DNA of 43,799 nucleotides from Nitrospirota bacterium (GTDB lineage: Bacteria; Nitrospirota; Nitrospiria; Nitrospirales; Nitrospiraceae), in NCBI GenBank assembly GCA_028876065.1, contig JAGWTI010000018.1:1-43799 (forward strand), given 5' to 3'. A model generated the notes under the pieces. It worked only from the letters and a program-made list of their open reading frames with translations, made no database searches and was not told where the DNA came from. Positions within the stretch are counted from its first letter, which is position 1, and every line of letters begins with the position of its first letter. This document shows, one piece after another, positions 8,835 to 17,061 of this stretch. The translations under genes and the position numbers were made by a program.

Positions 8835-9314
8835 TCACAGGTCCACCTTCAGTTTGCGACCGCCGCTTATTGCAAAACCCTCCCGCTCATAAAACGCCAA
8901 GGTTCTGTCGAACTGGGGGAGCGGCGGAGTCGTGACCTCCAAACGCGTCCACCCACGCGACGCACCGAAAGACTTGGCTTCAGACACAAGATGAAGCCCC
9001 AATTTATTTTTGCGGTATGCAGGGCGAACGTACAGTTCGGGTATGGTGCCGAAAGCACCTTCGGCGTAAAGGGCATAACTTTCATAGAGCGCAATAAATC
9101 CAGCGGGACTCAGGCCTCCGCTGCGGGCGACAAACACGAAGTATTTCCCATGGCTGAGGAAGTCTTTGAGTCGGGCTGTCGTTTCGGCAAGGTCAAAATT
9201 GAACGCCTGAACACCGATAGCATCCATGATTTCAGCCAGCAACTCGCCCACCATCACGGCGACTTCTTGCGCGTCGTCGGCAGTGGCTCTATGGATCGTG
9301 ATGGATGCATTCAT
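8835..9314 (-). CDS. GNAT-family N-acetyltransferase
   Basis: 159 residues. The order of elements is that of the GNAT fold: beta1 (SITIHRATADDAQEVAVMV), a central GFIALYESYALYAEG strand with ELYVRPAYRKNKLGLHLVSEA forming the acetyl-CoA pyrophosphate loop (R-x-x-x-L-G-x-x-L, a variant of Q/RxxGxG/A), and a C-terminal FYEREGF motif. It transfers an acetyl group from acetyl-CoA; the substrate is unknown. It is transcribed alone, in an accessory-looking patch with a deaminase and a toxin-antitoxin pair. Confidence 0.85.
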   Translation of the reverse strand: MNASITIHRATADDAQEVAVMVGELLAEIMDAIGVQAFNFDLAETTARLKDFLSHGKYFVFVARSGGLSPAGFIALYESYALYAEGAFGTIPELYVRPAYRKNKLGLHLVSEAKSFGASRGWTRLEVTTPPLPQFDRTLAFYEREGFAISGGRKLKVDL

Positions 9315-9396
9315 TTCCTATGCCTACCGCTCCGGATCACCGGCGCCGCGCGACCGCACCGGCCGAAGAGGACCGACACAGCGGCGCGGCCTCCGC

Positions 9397-9852
9397 TCAG
9401 GGCTGCCCGATGTCTTCGTGCCACAGATCGGGATGCGCCGTGATGAATTCGGCCAGCATCAACCGGCAGGCGTCCGAATCGAGGTCGATCACCTCGACAC
9501 CCCGCTCCCGCAGCCAATCGATCCCACCGGTAAAGGTGCGGGATTCTCCGGCGACGACTGATCCAATGCCGAACTGAACGACGAGGCCACTGCAATACCA
9601 GCAGGGAGCCAGGGTCGTCACCATGATGGTGTCTCGGTAGCCACGCTGGCGCCCGGCCTTGCGAAAGGCGTCCGTCTCGGCGTGCACGGAGGGATCGTTC
9701 TCCTGGACCCGCCGATTGTGCCCACGCCCGAGCAGCGTCCCGTCGCGCCTGAATAAAGCTGCACCGATGGGGATGCCGCCTTCCGAGAGGCCGATCCGCG
9801 CCTCCTCAATGGCAACCTTGAGCATCGGTTCAAAGTCAGATCTGTTCATCAT
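9397..9852 (-). CDS. Cytosine/nucleoside deaminase of the CDA fold (yeast FCY1-like)
   Basis: 151 residues. It has the zinc and catalytic motif HAE (in SVHAETDAF) and PCWYC, giving one His and two Cys zinc ligands plus the proton-shuttle Glu. The overall layout, from GGIPIGAALF and LGRGHNRRVQ to the C-terminal DLWHEDIG, closely follows the small fungal-type cytosine deaminases (which end in DWFEDIGE), so conversion of cytosine to uracil for pyrimidine salvage is the best guess; guanine or another base is possible. The start is Met-Met at 9847-9852. It lies 82 bp from the flanking GNAT gene, same strand. Confidence 0.85.
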   Translation of the reverse strand: MMNRSDFEPMLKVAIEEARIGLSEGGIPIGAALFRRDGTLLGRGHNRRVQENDPSVHAETDAFRKAGRQRGYRDTIMVTTLAPCWYCSGLVVQFGIGSVVAGESRTFTGGIDWLRERGVEVIDLDSDACRLMLAEFITAHPDLWHEDIGQP

Positions 9853-9930
9853 CGCCCCCCCCCGCCAAGCGGCTTAACTGCAAGCAGTCTGATGAGGCGC
9901 GGCGCTTCCGCCCGGCCGTTCGGCATGGAG

Positions 9931-10233
9931 TTAGCAGGCACGAGCGCGCGATTTCCAATAGTATGGATGCCTGGCATGGTGTGCCACGGCGAAAACCACT
10001 ATGCCAGTCGGCTCGGGCCGATAGACCAGGGAGAACGGAAACCCTTTCAAGATCACCCGACGCGTATTCGCGCGCGACGGCGAACCGGCCAGAGGAAAAG
10101 CAAGTGCGCGGGCCGTGGCCTCTTCCACCGCTGCGGTGAAGCGCTGTCCCAATCCAGGCTCCGCCTCGCTGTAGTAGATGACCTCGGCAAGGAACTCAAG
10201 ACGAGCGGTAGCGATGAACCGCGCGCGACTCAC
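9931..10233 (-). CDS. RelE/ParE-type toxin
   Basis: 100 residues, start GTG 10231-10233 overlapping the antitoxin stop (GTGA). Family features: an N-terminal helix with ARLEFLAEVIYYSEAEPGLGQRF, a central RVILKGFPFSLVYR beta hairpin, and a C-terminal VVFAVAHHARHPYYWKSR, the typical end of ParE/RelE toxins. Members either cut mRNA at the ribosome or inhibit gyrase; which applies is not decidable here. Antitoxin-first order with overlapping genes is the usual layout. Confidence 0.88.
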   Translation of the reverse strand: MSRARFIATARLEFLAEVIYYSEAEPGLGQRFTAAVEEATARALAFPLAGSPSRANTRRVILKGFPFSLVYRPEPTGIVVFAVAHHARHPYYWKSRARAC

Positions 10234-10460
10234 CGGGCAAGACGCCTCGCCTCGGCAAACACATCTTCCGACGAAAACGTCTTAAGTTCCCCGCGATCGT
10301 AGGCGGCAACCCGTTCCTCGATTTCGCGGTCCCAAGCCGCCTTGATCTCCGCATCTGAGGCATCGCGAAGTGACTCAAGCAGGAACTCGGCCAGTTGCGC
10401 CCGCTCCTCGGGCGTCAGAGAACGTGCTTGCCGCTCAAGTTCTTTCAGCGTTTCCGACAT
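10230..10460 (-). CDS. Addiction-module antitoxin component
   Basis: 76 residues, highly charged and helical (ETLKELERQARSLTPEERAQ then LAEFLLESL, typical of the putative addiction module component family). ATG 10458-10460 has a GGAGGG site 7 bp upstream, better than the TTG two codons earlier. The C-terminal part (AWDREIEERVAAYDRGELKT) is the likely toxin-binding region. Its stop overlaps the toxin start, implying translational coupling; such antitoxins usually autorepress their promoter. Confidence 0.86.
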   Translation of the reverse strand: MSETLKELERQARSLTPEERAQLAEFLLESLRDASDAEIKAAWDREIEERVAAYDRGELKTFSSEDVFAEARRLAR

Positions 10461-10596
10461 CGCCAATCCCTCCAGAATATGGAGTCATTCTATGCCCGCT
10501 CCGAGAATTGCCCCCTGCGCAGCATAACCAGAAATCCTCGGCCTACCGGAAGACAAGTCTAGGAGGAAATTCGACTATTATCAAGTTGTCGCCACA

Positions 10597-11889
10597 CTAC
10601 GGTTTCTTCGGCTTGTAGTACCGCTTCCCTTTTAATTGTTCCGGCAGATGGCCTTGTTCCTTCTTAGCAGCCGGGTCCTCGTGAACGTAGCGGTAGCCCT
10701 TCCCATAGCCCAAGTCCTTCATCAACGATGTGACCGCGTTGCGCAGATGCAGCGGCACAGGCAAATTTCCGAACTCCTGCGCGTCTCGGACCGCTTCCAG
10801 CAAGCCCGCATAGGAGGCATTGTCCTTCGGCCTGGTGGCGAGATAGGTCGTCCCCTGCGCCAGGTTGATCTGCGCTTCTGGCAGCCCCACGAACTCCACC
10901 GCGTGAAAGACGGAAGTGGCCACCAGCAGGGCCAGGGGATCGGCGTTGCCGACGTCTTCCGAAGCAAAGATGACCATGCGTCTCGCGATGAACCTTGGGT
11001 CCTCCCCTCCTTCCAACATCCGCGCCAGCCAGTAGAGCGCCCCATCCGGGTCCGAATCCCTCATGCTTTTGATATAGGCGGAGATCAGGTTGTAATGTTC
11101 TTCCCCGGCTCGATCGTACCGGAGCGCTTTCTTCAGCAGCGCCGCGTCCAGGGCCGCTTCATCCACCAGCACGCGGCCATCCGGACCAGGCTTCGTCTGG
11201 GTCACCACGAATTCGAGCGCGGTCAGGGCGGCGCGCGCATCCCCGTTGCCGAATCCGACCAAGCGCCGCCGCGCCTCTTGCGACAGGGCCGCTTTGAACC
11301 GGCCCAGGCCCCGCTCTGGGTCGGCCAGGGCCCGGTCCAGTATCTGCCCCATGGCTTCGTCGGATAGGGACTTGAGCACCACGACCATGGAGCGGGACAA
11401 CAAGGGGGAGATCACCTCGAACGAAGGATTCTCCGTCGTAGCTCCCAACAGAATCACCGTTCCCTTCTCCACGTGGGGAAGAAAGGCATCCTGCTGGGCC
11501 TTGTTGAACCGGTGAATTTCGTCCACGAACAGGATCGTCTTCTGCTTGCGCCGCACCCGCCGTTCTTCCGCTTCTTTGATGAGGCGCCGCAGCTCGGGAA
11601 TGCCGCCGGTGATCGCGGAGAAGAAGACGAAGGTCGCCTTGGTGCGGCGCGCGATCAATCGGGCCAAAGTCGTCTTGCCTGAGCCGGGCGGCCCCCAGAG
11701 AATGGCCGAGGTGAGGGAATCGGACTCGATGGCCCGGCGGAGGGGCCGGTCCTGGGCGATAATCTCCTCCTGCCCGACGAACTCGGCAAAGTCCCTCGGC
11801 CTCATCCGCTCGGCCAGGGGAGCCGAGGCGTCGACCGATTCGTCGTCCTGGGGAAAGAGGGCCGATTGGTCGTCGGGCAGTTGCGTCAT
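10597..11889 (-). CDS. rarA: Replication-associated recombination protein A (AAA+ clamp-loader-like)
   Basis: 430 residues from ATG 11887-11889; a longer frame to 12018 would run through the divergent promoter. Motifs: FVGQEEIIA, Walker A GPPGSGKTT, Walker B ILFVDEIHRFNKAQQD, sensor 1 LLGATTENPSFEV, arginine-finger region LLSRSMVVVLK, and the MgsA/RarA C-terminal block (HYNLISAYIKSMRDSDPDGA, YWLARMLEGGEDPRFIARR, FASEDVGNADP). It acts at stalled replication forks with SSB. It is divergent from the hydrolase gene. Confidence 0.96.
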   Translation of the reverse strand: MTQLPDDQSALFPQDDESVDASAPLAERMRPRDFAEFVGQEEIIAQDRPLRRAIESDSLTSAILWGPPGSGKTTLARLIARRTKATFVFFSAITGGIPELRRLIKEAEERRVRRKQKTILFVDEIHRFNKAQQDAFLPHVEKGTVILLGATTENPSFEVISPLLSRSMVVVLKSLSDEAMGQILDRALADPERGLGRFKAALSQEARRRLVGFGNGDARAALTALEFVVTQTKPGPDGRVLVDEAALDAALLKKALRYDRAGEEHYNLISAYIKSMRDSDPDGALYWLARMLEGGEDPRFIARRMVIFASEDVGNADPLALLVATSVFHAVEFVGLPEAQINLAQGTTYLATRPKDNASYAGLLEAVRDAQEFGNLPVPLHLRNAVTSLMKDLGYGKGYRYVHEDPAAKKEQGHLPEQLKGKRYYKPKKP

Positions 11890-11927
11890 GCGAGGCACGT
11901 CCTCTTCGGCGATGCGTCGGACGGTCC

Positions 11928-11978
11928 ATTGTAGCCGTAGAGCCGAGGGGGCCGCAAATGGCCGGACCATGCTACAAT
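11928..11978. promoter_or_regulatory. Divergent promoter region between rarA and the hydrolase
   Basis: Two TACAAT -10-like boxes face away from each other inside an inverted repeat (ATTGTAGC near 11928-11935 and GCTACAAT 11971-11978). For rarA, TTGCGG (forward CCGCAA 11952-11957) lies 18 bp upstream of its box; for the plus-strand gene no good -35 is seen. The symmetry could also be an operator. Confidence 0.4.
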
Positions 11979-12019
11979 CGCCGGCCAAGCAGCCGGGAGG
12001 AGAAGCGGGAGGGAGCACG

Positions 12020-12811
12020 ATGAAAGCTCAGATCAACGGCATCACACTCGCCTACAGCGACCAGGGCCAAGGCCTGCCGGTCGTCTTTCTGCACGCCTTC
12101 CCCTTCAACCGGACAATGTGGGAGCCGCAACTGGCCGGTCTCTCGAATCGCTATCGCATCATCACGGTGGACCTGCGGGGCCATGGGGAATCGGACGCCC
12201 CCTTCTGGCGCTACAGCATGGATCTCTTTGCGGACGATGTGAAGGGACTGCTGGATCATCTCGACATCCAGCAGGCGGTCCTGGTCGGACTCTCGATGGG
12301 CGGGTATCTGATGTTCGCCTTCCACCGGAAGTATCGGGAGCGGATCAAGGGCTTGGTCTTCTGCGACACGAGGGCGGAAGCGGATACGCAGGAACTGGCG
12401 GCCTGGCGGTTTGCGCTGGCCCAGAAGATTTATAAGGAAGGCACGAAAGCCGTGGTGGCCGAGATGGGACCCAAGCTGCTGTCGGCTGCCGCCTACCAGA
12501 CCAGGCCCGATCTGGTCCGCCAGGTCGAGGCGATCAGCCTGAGCACCCAGATGAGCGGCGCCATCGGTGACCTGATGGCCATCGCGGAACGGCCGGACTC
12601 GAGCCCTGATTTGGCTCGGATCGCCTGCCCCACGCTAGTTCTCGTCGGCGACGGCGACCGGCTCACGACGCCGGAGGAGAATCGGCGGATCGCAGAGCGG
12701 ATCGCCGGCGCCAAGTTCACGATCATCCCCTCAGCCGGCCACATCAGCAATCTGGAGCAGCCGGACGCATTCAATCAAGCACTCGACGCGTTTCTGAAGA
12801 CGATCCGGTAA
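12020..12811 (+). CDS. Alpha/beta-hydrolase fold protein
   Basis: 263 residues. Motifs: oxyanion loop VVFLHAFPFNRTMW, DLRGHGESD, nucleophile elbow GLSMGGY (Ser), acid in LVGDGDRLTTPEEN, and catalytic His in SAGHISNLEQP. This complete Ser-Asp-His triad resembles 3-oxoadipate enol-lactonase and BioH-like esterases; the substrate is unknown. ATG 12020 follows a GGGAGGAG...GGGAGGG-rich leader. It is convergent with folE, 10 bp between stops. Confidence 0.88.
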   Translation: MKAQINGITLAYSDQGQGLPVVFLHAFPFNRTMWEPQLAGLSNRYRIITVDLRGHGESDAPFWRYSMDLFADDVKGLLDHLDIQQAVLVGLSMGGYLMFAFHRKYRERIKGLVFCDTRAEADTQELAAWRFALAQKIYKEGTKAVVAEMGPKLLSAAAYQTRPDLVRQVEAISLSTQMSGAIGDLMAIAERPDSSPDLARIACPTLVLVGDGDRLTTPEENRRIAERIAGAKFTIIPSAGHISNLEQPDAFNQALDAFLKTIR

Positions 12812-12821
12812 GGGGACTCGC

Positions 12822-13448
12822 TCAGTCCGGGTCGCCGGCGCCGCCGCGGCGGATGAGCTTGAGGAACTCCTCGCGGGTCTGCTGCTGGGTGCGGAACGCG
12901 CCGAGCATGGAGCTGGTCACGGCGATCGTATTCTGTTTTTCCACGCCCCGCATCATCATGCAGAGGTGGCGGGCTTCCATCACCACACCCACCCCCTCCG
13001 GCTTCAGCTTCTCCTGGATTGCTTCCGCAATCTGGACGGTGAGCCGTTCCTGGACCTGGAGCCGACGGCTGAACATGTCCACGATCCGGGGAATCTTGCT
13101 GAGGCCGACGACTTTCCGCCTCGGCAGGTATCCGACGTGGCAGCGGCCGAAGAAGGGCAGCATGTGGTGCTCGCACATCGAAAAAAAGTCGATGTCCTTG
13201 ACGATCACCATCTCGTCGTATTCGAGCGGGAAGAGGGCTTCGTTCAGGAGGTGGTCGATGTTCTGCTTGTAGCCCTGGGTCATGAACCGGAGCGCCTTCT
13301 CCACCCGCTCCGGCGTCTTCTCCAGGCCGTGCCGCGAGGGGTCCTCGCCCAGCAGGGTCAAGAGCCGCTTCACCACGTCCCGCAGCTCGGCTTCGTGCGT
13401 CCGGCCCTGTTCCGTCTTCGCCTGTCGTCCCGCTCTTGTGCGTGCCAT
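12822..13448 (-). CDS. folE: GTP cyclohydrolase I
   Basis: 208 residues. It converts GTP to 7,8-dihydroneopterin triphosphate, the entry to folate and 7-deazaguanine synthesis. Zinc and active-site motifs are intact: [14 protein letters not shown] (Cys and His ligands), [20 protein letters not shown], and [16 protein letters not shown] with the third zinc Cys. ATG 13446-13448. It follows queD by 9 bp on the same strand, so the two probably form one operon in which FolE feeds QueD. Confidence 0.97.
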   Translation of the reverse strand: MARTRAGRQAKTEQGRTHEAELRDVVKRLLTLLGEDPSRHGLEKTPERVEKALRFMTQGYKQNIDHLLNEALFPLEYDEMVIVKDIDFFSMCEHHMLPFFGRCHVGYLPRRKVVGLSKIPRIVDMFSRRLQVQERLTVQIAEAIQEKLKPEGVGVVMEARHLCMMMRGVEKQNTIAVTSSMLGAFRTQQQTREEFLKLIRRGGAGDPD

Positions 13449-13457
13449 GCGCTCCCT

Positions 13458-13907
13458 TTACCAGACCGGCGATCCGCTGTTGACCATTACCGCAGCTTCG
13501 CCGGCATATTCGAAATAATTGTCCCGGGTTTCGATCAGCCCGACTTTTTCCAGTTGCCCGACCGGCAGTTTCGCCGCCAGCAGATCCCAGACCAGCAGGA
13601 CGAGGTTCTCACCCGTGGTCGTACGCTTCGCGAAAGCCGGGTCCCCGTTCAGATCCCGGTGGTCGAAGCGGGCCACGACGGTGTCCTGCACCAGCCGGTC
13701 CAGCGCATCGAGGTCGGCGGCCCGCCCGGTCTTCGGGTCCACGGGGCCGCGGACCGTCACGAAGAGGGTGTAGTTGTGGCCGTGGCCGTTCGGGTTGTTG
13801 CACTTGCCGAACACACGCCGGTTCTCTTCCTCGGAAAACCGCTCCGAGTGGAGCCGGTGCTGGGCGGCAAAGCGATAGCGGCGGGTGACGCTGGTCTGGT
13901 CCATCAT
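13458..13907 (-). CDS. queD: 6-carboxytetrahydropterin synthase / PTPS family
   Basis: 149 residues. Zinc ligands are present: His in FAAQHRLH, and the pair in GHGHNY; the catalytic Cys lies in FGKCNNPNGHGHNY. Later TTGENLVLLVWDLL and a C-terminal ETRDNYFEYAGE match the family; the Glu near the end binds the pterin. It uses dihydroneopterin triphosphate from FolE to make 6-carboxytetrahydropterin for queuosine. Its N-terminal helix segment (HSERFSEEENRRVFGK) is slightly longer than in short QueD proteins. A PTPS-III folate-type activity cannot be excluded. Start Met-Met at 13902-13907. Confidence 0.9.
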   Translation of the reverse strand: MMDQTSVTRRYRFAAQHRLHSERFSEEENRRVFGKCNNPNGHGHNYTLFVTVRGPVDPKTGRAADLDALDRLVQDTVVARFDHRDLNGDPAFAKRTTTGENLVLLVWDLLAAKLPVGQLEKVGLIETRDNYFEYAGEAAVMVNSGSPVW

Positions 13908-13917
13908 GAAGCTTTCC

Positions 13918-14045
13918 GCTTTCAGCCGTCAGCGCTCAGCCATATACAAGAGAAGGCCGGCATTGCCTCTCCCTTGGAAAAGCAACCCGGCCTTCACAGC
14001 GCTCGCTGGTCTCTCTTCAAGCTGACGGCTGAATGCTGACAGCTG
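13918..14045. repeat. Inverted repeat island of CAGCCGTCAGC type with internal hairpin
   Basis: Fills the gap between the Fe-S protein gene and queD. The left arm (13918-13941) is made of degenerate units CAGCCGTCAGCGCTCAGC; the right arm (14020-14045) has the reverse form GCTGACGGCTGAATGCTGA. Inside, GAAGGCCGG (13952-13960) pairs with CCGGCCTTC (13987-13995), a 9-bp stem. A sister island lies at 39241-39305. Confidence 0.75.
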
Positions 14046-14063
14046 ATCGTTCTGGTTGTCTTC

Positions 14064-14384
14064 TTACGCGCTGAACGAGCTGCCGCAGCCGCAGGTGGTC
14101 TTGGCCTGAGGATTCTTGATGGCGAACCCGGACCCCTGAAGGCTGTCCACATAGTCCACTTCGGCGCCGTTGAGCAGCGGCGCGCTCTGCGAATCCATGA
14201 TGACCTTGACGTCGCCCTTCTCGATCACGGTGTCGTCGTCGCCCATCTTGGACTCGAAGGCCATCCCGTACTGGTAGCCGTGGCAGCCGCCGCCGCGCAC
14301 GTAAATGCGCAGGCCGACCACGTCCTTTTCCTCGGCCATCAATTCCCGAATCTTGGTTTCCGCCGTCTGCGTAATGGTGACCAT
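14064..14384 (-). CDS. HesB/IscA-family iron-sulfur cluster protein (ErpA-like)
   Basis: 106 residues, an A-type Fe-S carrier that inserts clusters into apoproteins. The three conserved cysteines are present: one in GGGCHGYQYGM (about residue 34) and CGC near the C-terminus (TTCGCGSSFSA). It also has VDSLQGSGFAIKNPQA, typical of the ErpA branch. It is followed downstream by the Cys-free repeat island and queD, and upstream by the ferredoxin and NuoF-like genes, whose clusters it might mature (inference from neighbourhood). Confidence 0.93.
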   Translation of the reverse strand: MVTITQTAETKIRELMAEEKDVVGLRIYVRGGGCHGYQYGMAFESKMGDDDTVIEKGDVKVIMDSQSAPLLNGAEVDYVDSLQGSGFAIKNPQAKTTCGCGSSFSA

Positions 14385-14457
14385 CGTCTCCTCCTTATCG
14401 GTCTCGAGGGTCGTTGCGACCCGGTTGTACGCCCTTGTCCGCCGCTTCCGGCCCTTG

Positions 14458-14811
14458 TTACGACGCCCGGCCGGCCTGCTCGCTCACCGCCGGCCCGGAG
14501 GCCGATGGCGCTTCCCATTTTTTCTCCGGCACCCGCACGATCACGTCGCCCAGCACCCGCGCCTGACAGCCCAGCCTGTGCCAGGGTTCGCTGAGCGCCT
14601 CGCGGTCCAGCAAGTCCTGCTCTTCGAAGTCGATCTCCGAGAGCCGCTCGCCCCCCACCTGCACCTCCACCCGGCAGGTCGTGCAGGAGGCGTTCCCGCC
14701 GCAGTCATGATTCAGCGGAAACCCCAGCGCCTGCGCCGCCTCCAGAAGCGTGAAGTTGGCCGGCACCTCGCCGCTTTTGCCCTCCGGGTGAAGAAAGGTT
14801 ACATAGGGCAT
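14458..14811 (-). CDS. 2Fe-2S ferredoxin (plant/adrenodoxin-type fold)
   Basis: 117 residues. The cluster motif is CGGNASCTTC (residues about 37-46) with the fourth Cys in HRLGCQARV, giving C-x5-C-x2-C-x~35-C. It carries one electron in the cytoplasm. A Ser/Ala-rich tail of about 15 residues extends the C-terminus. It lies 21 bp downstream of the NuoF-like gene, so NAD(P)H-ferredoxin electron exchange between the two is plausible. Its start at ATG 14809-14811 fits the family (MPYVTFLHPEG). Confidence 0.92.
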   Translation of the reverse strand: MPYVTFLHPEGKSGEVPANFTLLEAAQALGFPLNHDCGGNASCTTCRVEVQVGGERLSEIDFEEQDLLDREALSEPWHRLGCQARVLGDVIVRVPEKKWEAPSASGPAVSEQAGRAS

Positions 14812-14832
14812 CGTACCACACCTGCGGGCGCT

Positions 14833-16140
14833 TTAGGAGGCCGCGCCCACCACCGCCTGCGCCGGCTGGAACGGGCAGCGCTTCTGCGCGATGTGCGCCT
14901 CGAACTCCGGCCGGAACAGGCGCACCGCGCTCTGGACGAGCACCGCGGCCCCCGTCACCAAGGTGCAATAGCCGGTCCCCTTGACGAACCCGCAGAGCTG
15001 CAACAGGGTGTCCATGTCTTTCTGCGTGCCTTCGCCCTGCTCGATCTTGGTCATGAGCGTCGCCAGGTTGAGCGTGCCCATCCGGCAGGGGGGACATTGC
15101 CCGCAGCTCTCGTTCTTGAAGAAATTGGAAAACTTCAACGTTTGGGCGACCATGCAGGTCGCGTCGTCCACCACGATCACGCCCGCCGAGCCCAGCCCCG
15201 TGCCGGCCCGCTTGAGCGCATCGAACTCCATCGGCAAGTCCAGCTGATCGGCGGTCACCATGGAGAAGGCCGGCCCGCCGGGAAACACGGCCTTGACCTT
15301 CCGCCCGCCCGGCACGCCCCCGCCGAATTCCTCGATCAGCTTGCGCAACGGGGTGCCCAGCGGCATCTCGTAGACGCCCGGCTTGTTCACAGCCCCGCTG
15401 AGGGAGAAGAGCATGGTGCCGGGACATTTCTCGGTCCCCACTTGCGTGAACCACTCGGCGCCCTTCCGGATAATGCGCGGGATGTTGCAGAGCGTCTCCA
15501 CATTGTTGACCAGCGTCGGTTTGCCATACAGCCCGAAGTCGGTCGGATAGAAGGGCGGCTTCTGCCTCGGCATGGCCGGCCGGCCTTGCATGGATTCCAG
15601 CATGGCTGTCTCTTCGCCCGCGACATAGGAGCCGTGCCCCTCGAAGATTTCGATCTCCAGGTCCCGCCCGCTTCCCAAGACGTTCTTGCCCAGCAGCCCT
15701 TTGGCCCTGGCCTGCTCGATCGCCTTCCGGAAATTGACCAGTTCCTCGTGATACTCGTGGTTGAGATAGATGAACGCGGCCTTGGCCTTGACCGTGTAGG
15801 CGGCGATCAGACAGCCTTCCAGCAACTGATGCGGGTAATGCTTGAGCAGGTACCGATCCTTGAACGTGCCCGGCTCATGTTCGCCCGCATTGCAGACGAA
15901 GTAGCGTTCTTTGACCCGATGGTTCAGCACCTTGTCCCACTTGATCCCCGTGGGAAAGCCGGCGCCGCCCCGGCCGCGCAAGCCGGACTTTTTCAGCTCG
16001 CCGACGATGTCGTCGGGCTGCATGGAGGTGACGCACTTCCGCCAGGCCTCATAGCCCCCGACCTTGAGGTAGGGCTCGATATCGGCCGGCGCTCCGTCCA
16101 GTTTTTCCAACAACCGTGGTTCAGCCACCGTCACGGACAT
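14833..16140 (-). CDS. NuoF-like NADH-binding flavoprotein (complex I 51 kDa family), stand-alone
   Basis: 435 residues. Family motifs in order: GLRGRGGAGFPTGIKW (NADH/FMN glycine-rich loop), CNAGEHEPGTFKDRYLL where most NuoF have CNADEGEPGT, YVAGEETAM, a GKPTLVNNVET block, and a 4Fe-4S site ESCGQCPPCR plus a later Cys (LLQLCGFV). There is no NuoE or NuoG next to it. Its partner is instead a 2Fe-2S ferredoxin 21 bp downstream, so it may move electrons between NAD(H) and ferredoxin. I chose ATG 16138-16140; a TTG five codons upstream (16153-16155) is possible as neither has a well-spaced ribosome site. Confidence 0.9.
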   Translation of the reverse strand: MSVTVAEPRLLEKLDGAPADIEPYLKVGGYEAWRKCVTSMQPDDIVGELKKSGLRGRGGAGFPTGIKWDKVLNHRVKERYFVCNAGEHEPGTFKDRYLLKHYPHQLLEGCLIAAYTVKAKAAFIYLNHEYHEELVNFRKAIEQARAKGLLGKNVLGSGRDLEIEIFEGHGSYVAGEETAMLESMQGRPAMPRQKPPFYPTDFGLYGKPTLVNNVETLCNIPRIIRKGAEWFTQVGTEKCPGTMLFSLSGAVNKPGVYEMPLGTPLRKLIEEFGGGVPGGRKVKAVFPGGPAFSMVTADQLDLPMEFDALKRAGTGLGSAGVIVVDDATCMVAQTLKFSNFFKNESCGQCPPCRMGTLNLATLMTKIEQGEGTQKDMDTLLQLCGFVKGTGYCTLVTGAAVLVQSAVRLFRPEFEAHIAQKRCPFQPAQAVVGAAS

Positions 16141-16336
16141 CCTTTCGTCAATCAATCCCGCTGCATTGGAAAGTCTTCACTATAAGGCTCGCCCTCGCCA
16201 AGGTCAAGCCGAAATCGCCGGAATAGGCCTGATTCTCAAGCGGTTAGGACAGGGGGCCCAGGGAACCACCCCCCTCTGGGGCTTTGGACCTGTTCGGAGG
16301 GGCAAGAGGCGGACGAAACGGGAAGCGAGCGTCTGA

Positions 16337-16367
16337 CCGGGGCGCGGCCTCGCGGTCCGCGCCCCGG
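16337..16367 (-). terminator. Strong GC hairpin downstream of the PuuD-like gene
   Basis: A perfect 11-bp stem CCGGGGCGCGG/CCGCGCCCCGG with a 9-nt loop lies 9 bp after the stop of the minus-strand membrane gene. No T tract follows, so it may be a 3'-end stabiliser or a factor-assisted terminator. The gap 16141-16336 holds nothing else I can support. Confidence 0.5.
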
Positions 16368-16376
16368 CCGACACAG

Positions 16377-16964
16377 CTATTTCAGGTGGCTGCCGGCCCC
16401 CATGAAGAAGAGCATGGGGATCGAGAGCAGGAAGTTGACCCGCGAGGCGAGCAGGGCGGTCCGGCCCCAGGCGGCCATCTCGGGGGGAGCGGGCGTGCCG
16501 TCTTTGGCTGTCTTCTCCACCGCCGCGATGATCTTCTTCTGGTTGGGCCAGATGATCCCATGGACGTTGCCCATCATGATGATGCCGAGCAATCCGCCGA
16601 TGCCCAGAGCGATCGCGCCGGTCCCGCCCTTCGAGTAGAGATAGAAGTAGAGGACCAGCCCGGCCAGCACGGTGACGGTCGCCCCGTGGCGGAACCAGTT
16701 CAAGGCCGCCGGCATGAGCTTGGGAATCACGATGTTTTTGGTCGGCCCGTCGAGGCTCTTCAAAAACGCGGCGTTGATCAGGTTGAAGAAGTAGAGTAGG
16801 CCGATCCAGGTGATGCCCGCCAGGAAATGCACCCACCGCACCGCCAGCCCGAACCAATCTGTATCCGCGGCCGTGCCGGTCATCGCCGAGAACAGCACCC
16901 CCAGCACAACGGCCAACCCGAATCCGGCTCCCATCGTCTGGAAGGGATTTTCGAGGAACTTCAT
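16377..16964 (-). CDS. PuuD-like (urate oxidase N-terminal domain family) membrane protein
   Basis: 195 residues with about five hydrophobic segments: residues 12-32, 42-64, 90-110, 118-136 and 170-190. The pattern WVHFLAGITWIGLLYFFN, followed by WFRHGATVTVLAG and GNVHGIIWPNQKKII, is typical of the membrane domain of urate hydroxylase PuuD, whose conserved histidines suggest haem binding. The C-terminal cytochrome c part of PuuD is absent, so it is a short, domain-only form. An inner-membrane redox or haem protein is inferred; urate as substrate is doubtful because no purine-degradation genes are near. Confidence 0.75.
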   Translation of the reverse strand: MKFLENPFQTMGAGFGLAVVLGVLFSAMTGTAADTDWFGLAVRWVHFLAGITWIGLLYFFNLINAAFLKSLDGPTKNIVIPKLMPAALNWFRHGATVTVLAGLVLYFYLYSKGGTGAIALGIGGLLGIIMMGNVHGIIWPNQKKIIAAVEKTAKDGTPAPPEMAAWGRTALLASRVNFLLSIPMLFFMGAGSHLK

Positions 16965-17061
16965 TGCGCACCCCCTTCAGGTTTATTGCTGGCCCAGTCT
17001 CTACAGCAGCCCAAGGCGAAATGTCAAGGCGCCTCCGGGACGACTACGTAGCCGATGGGGA

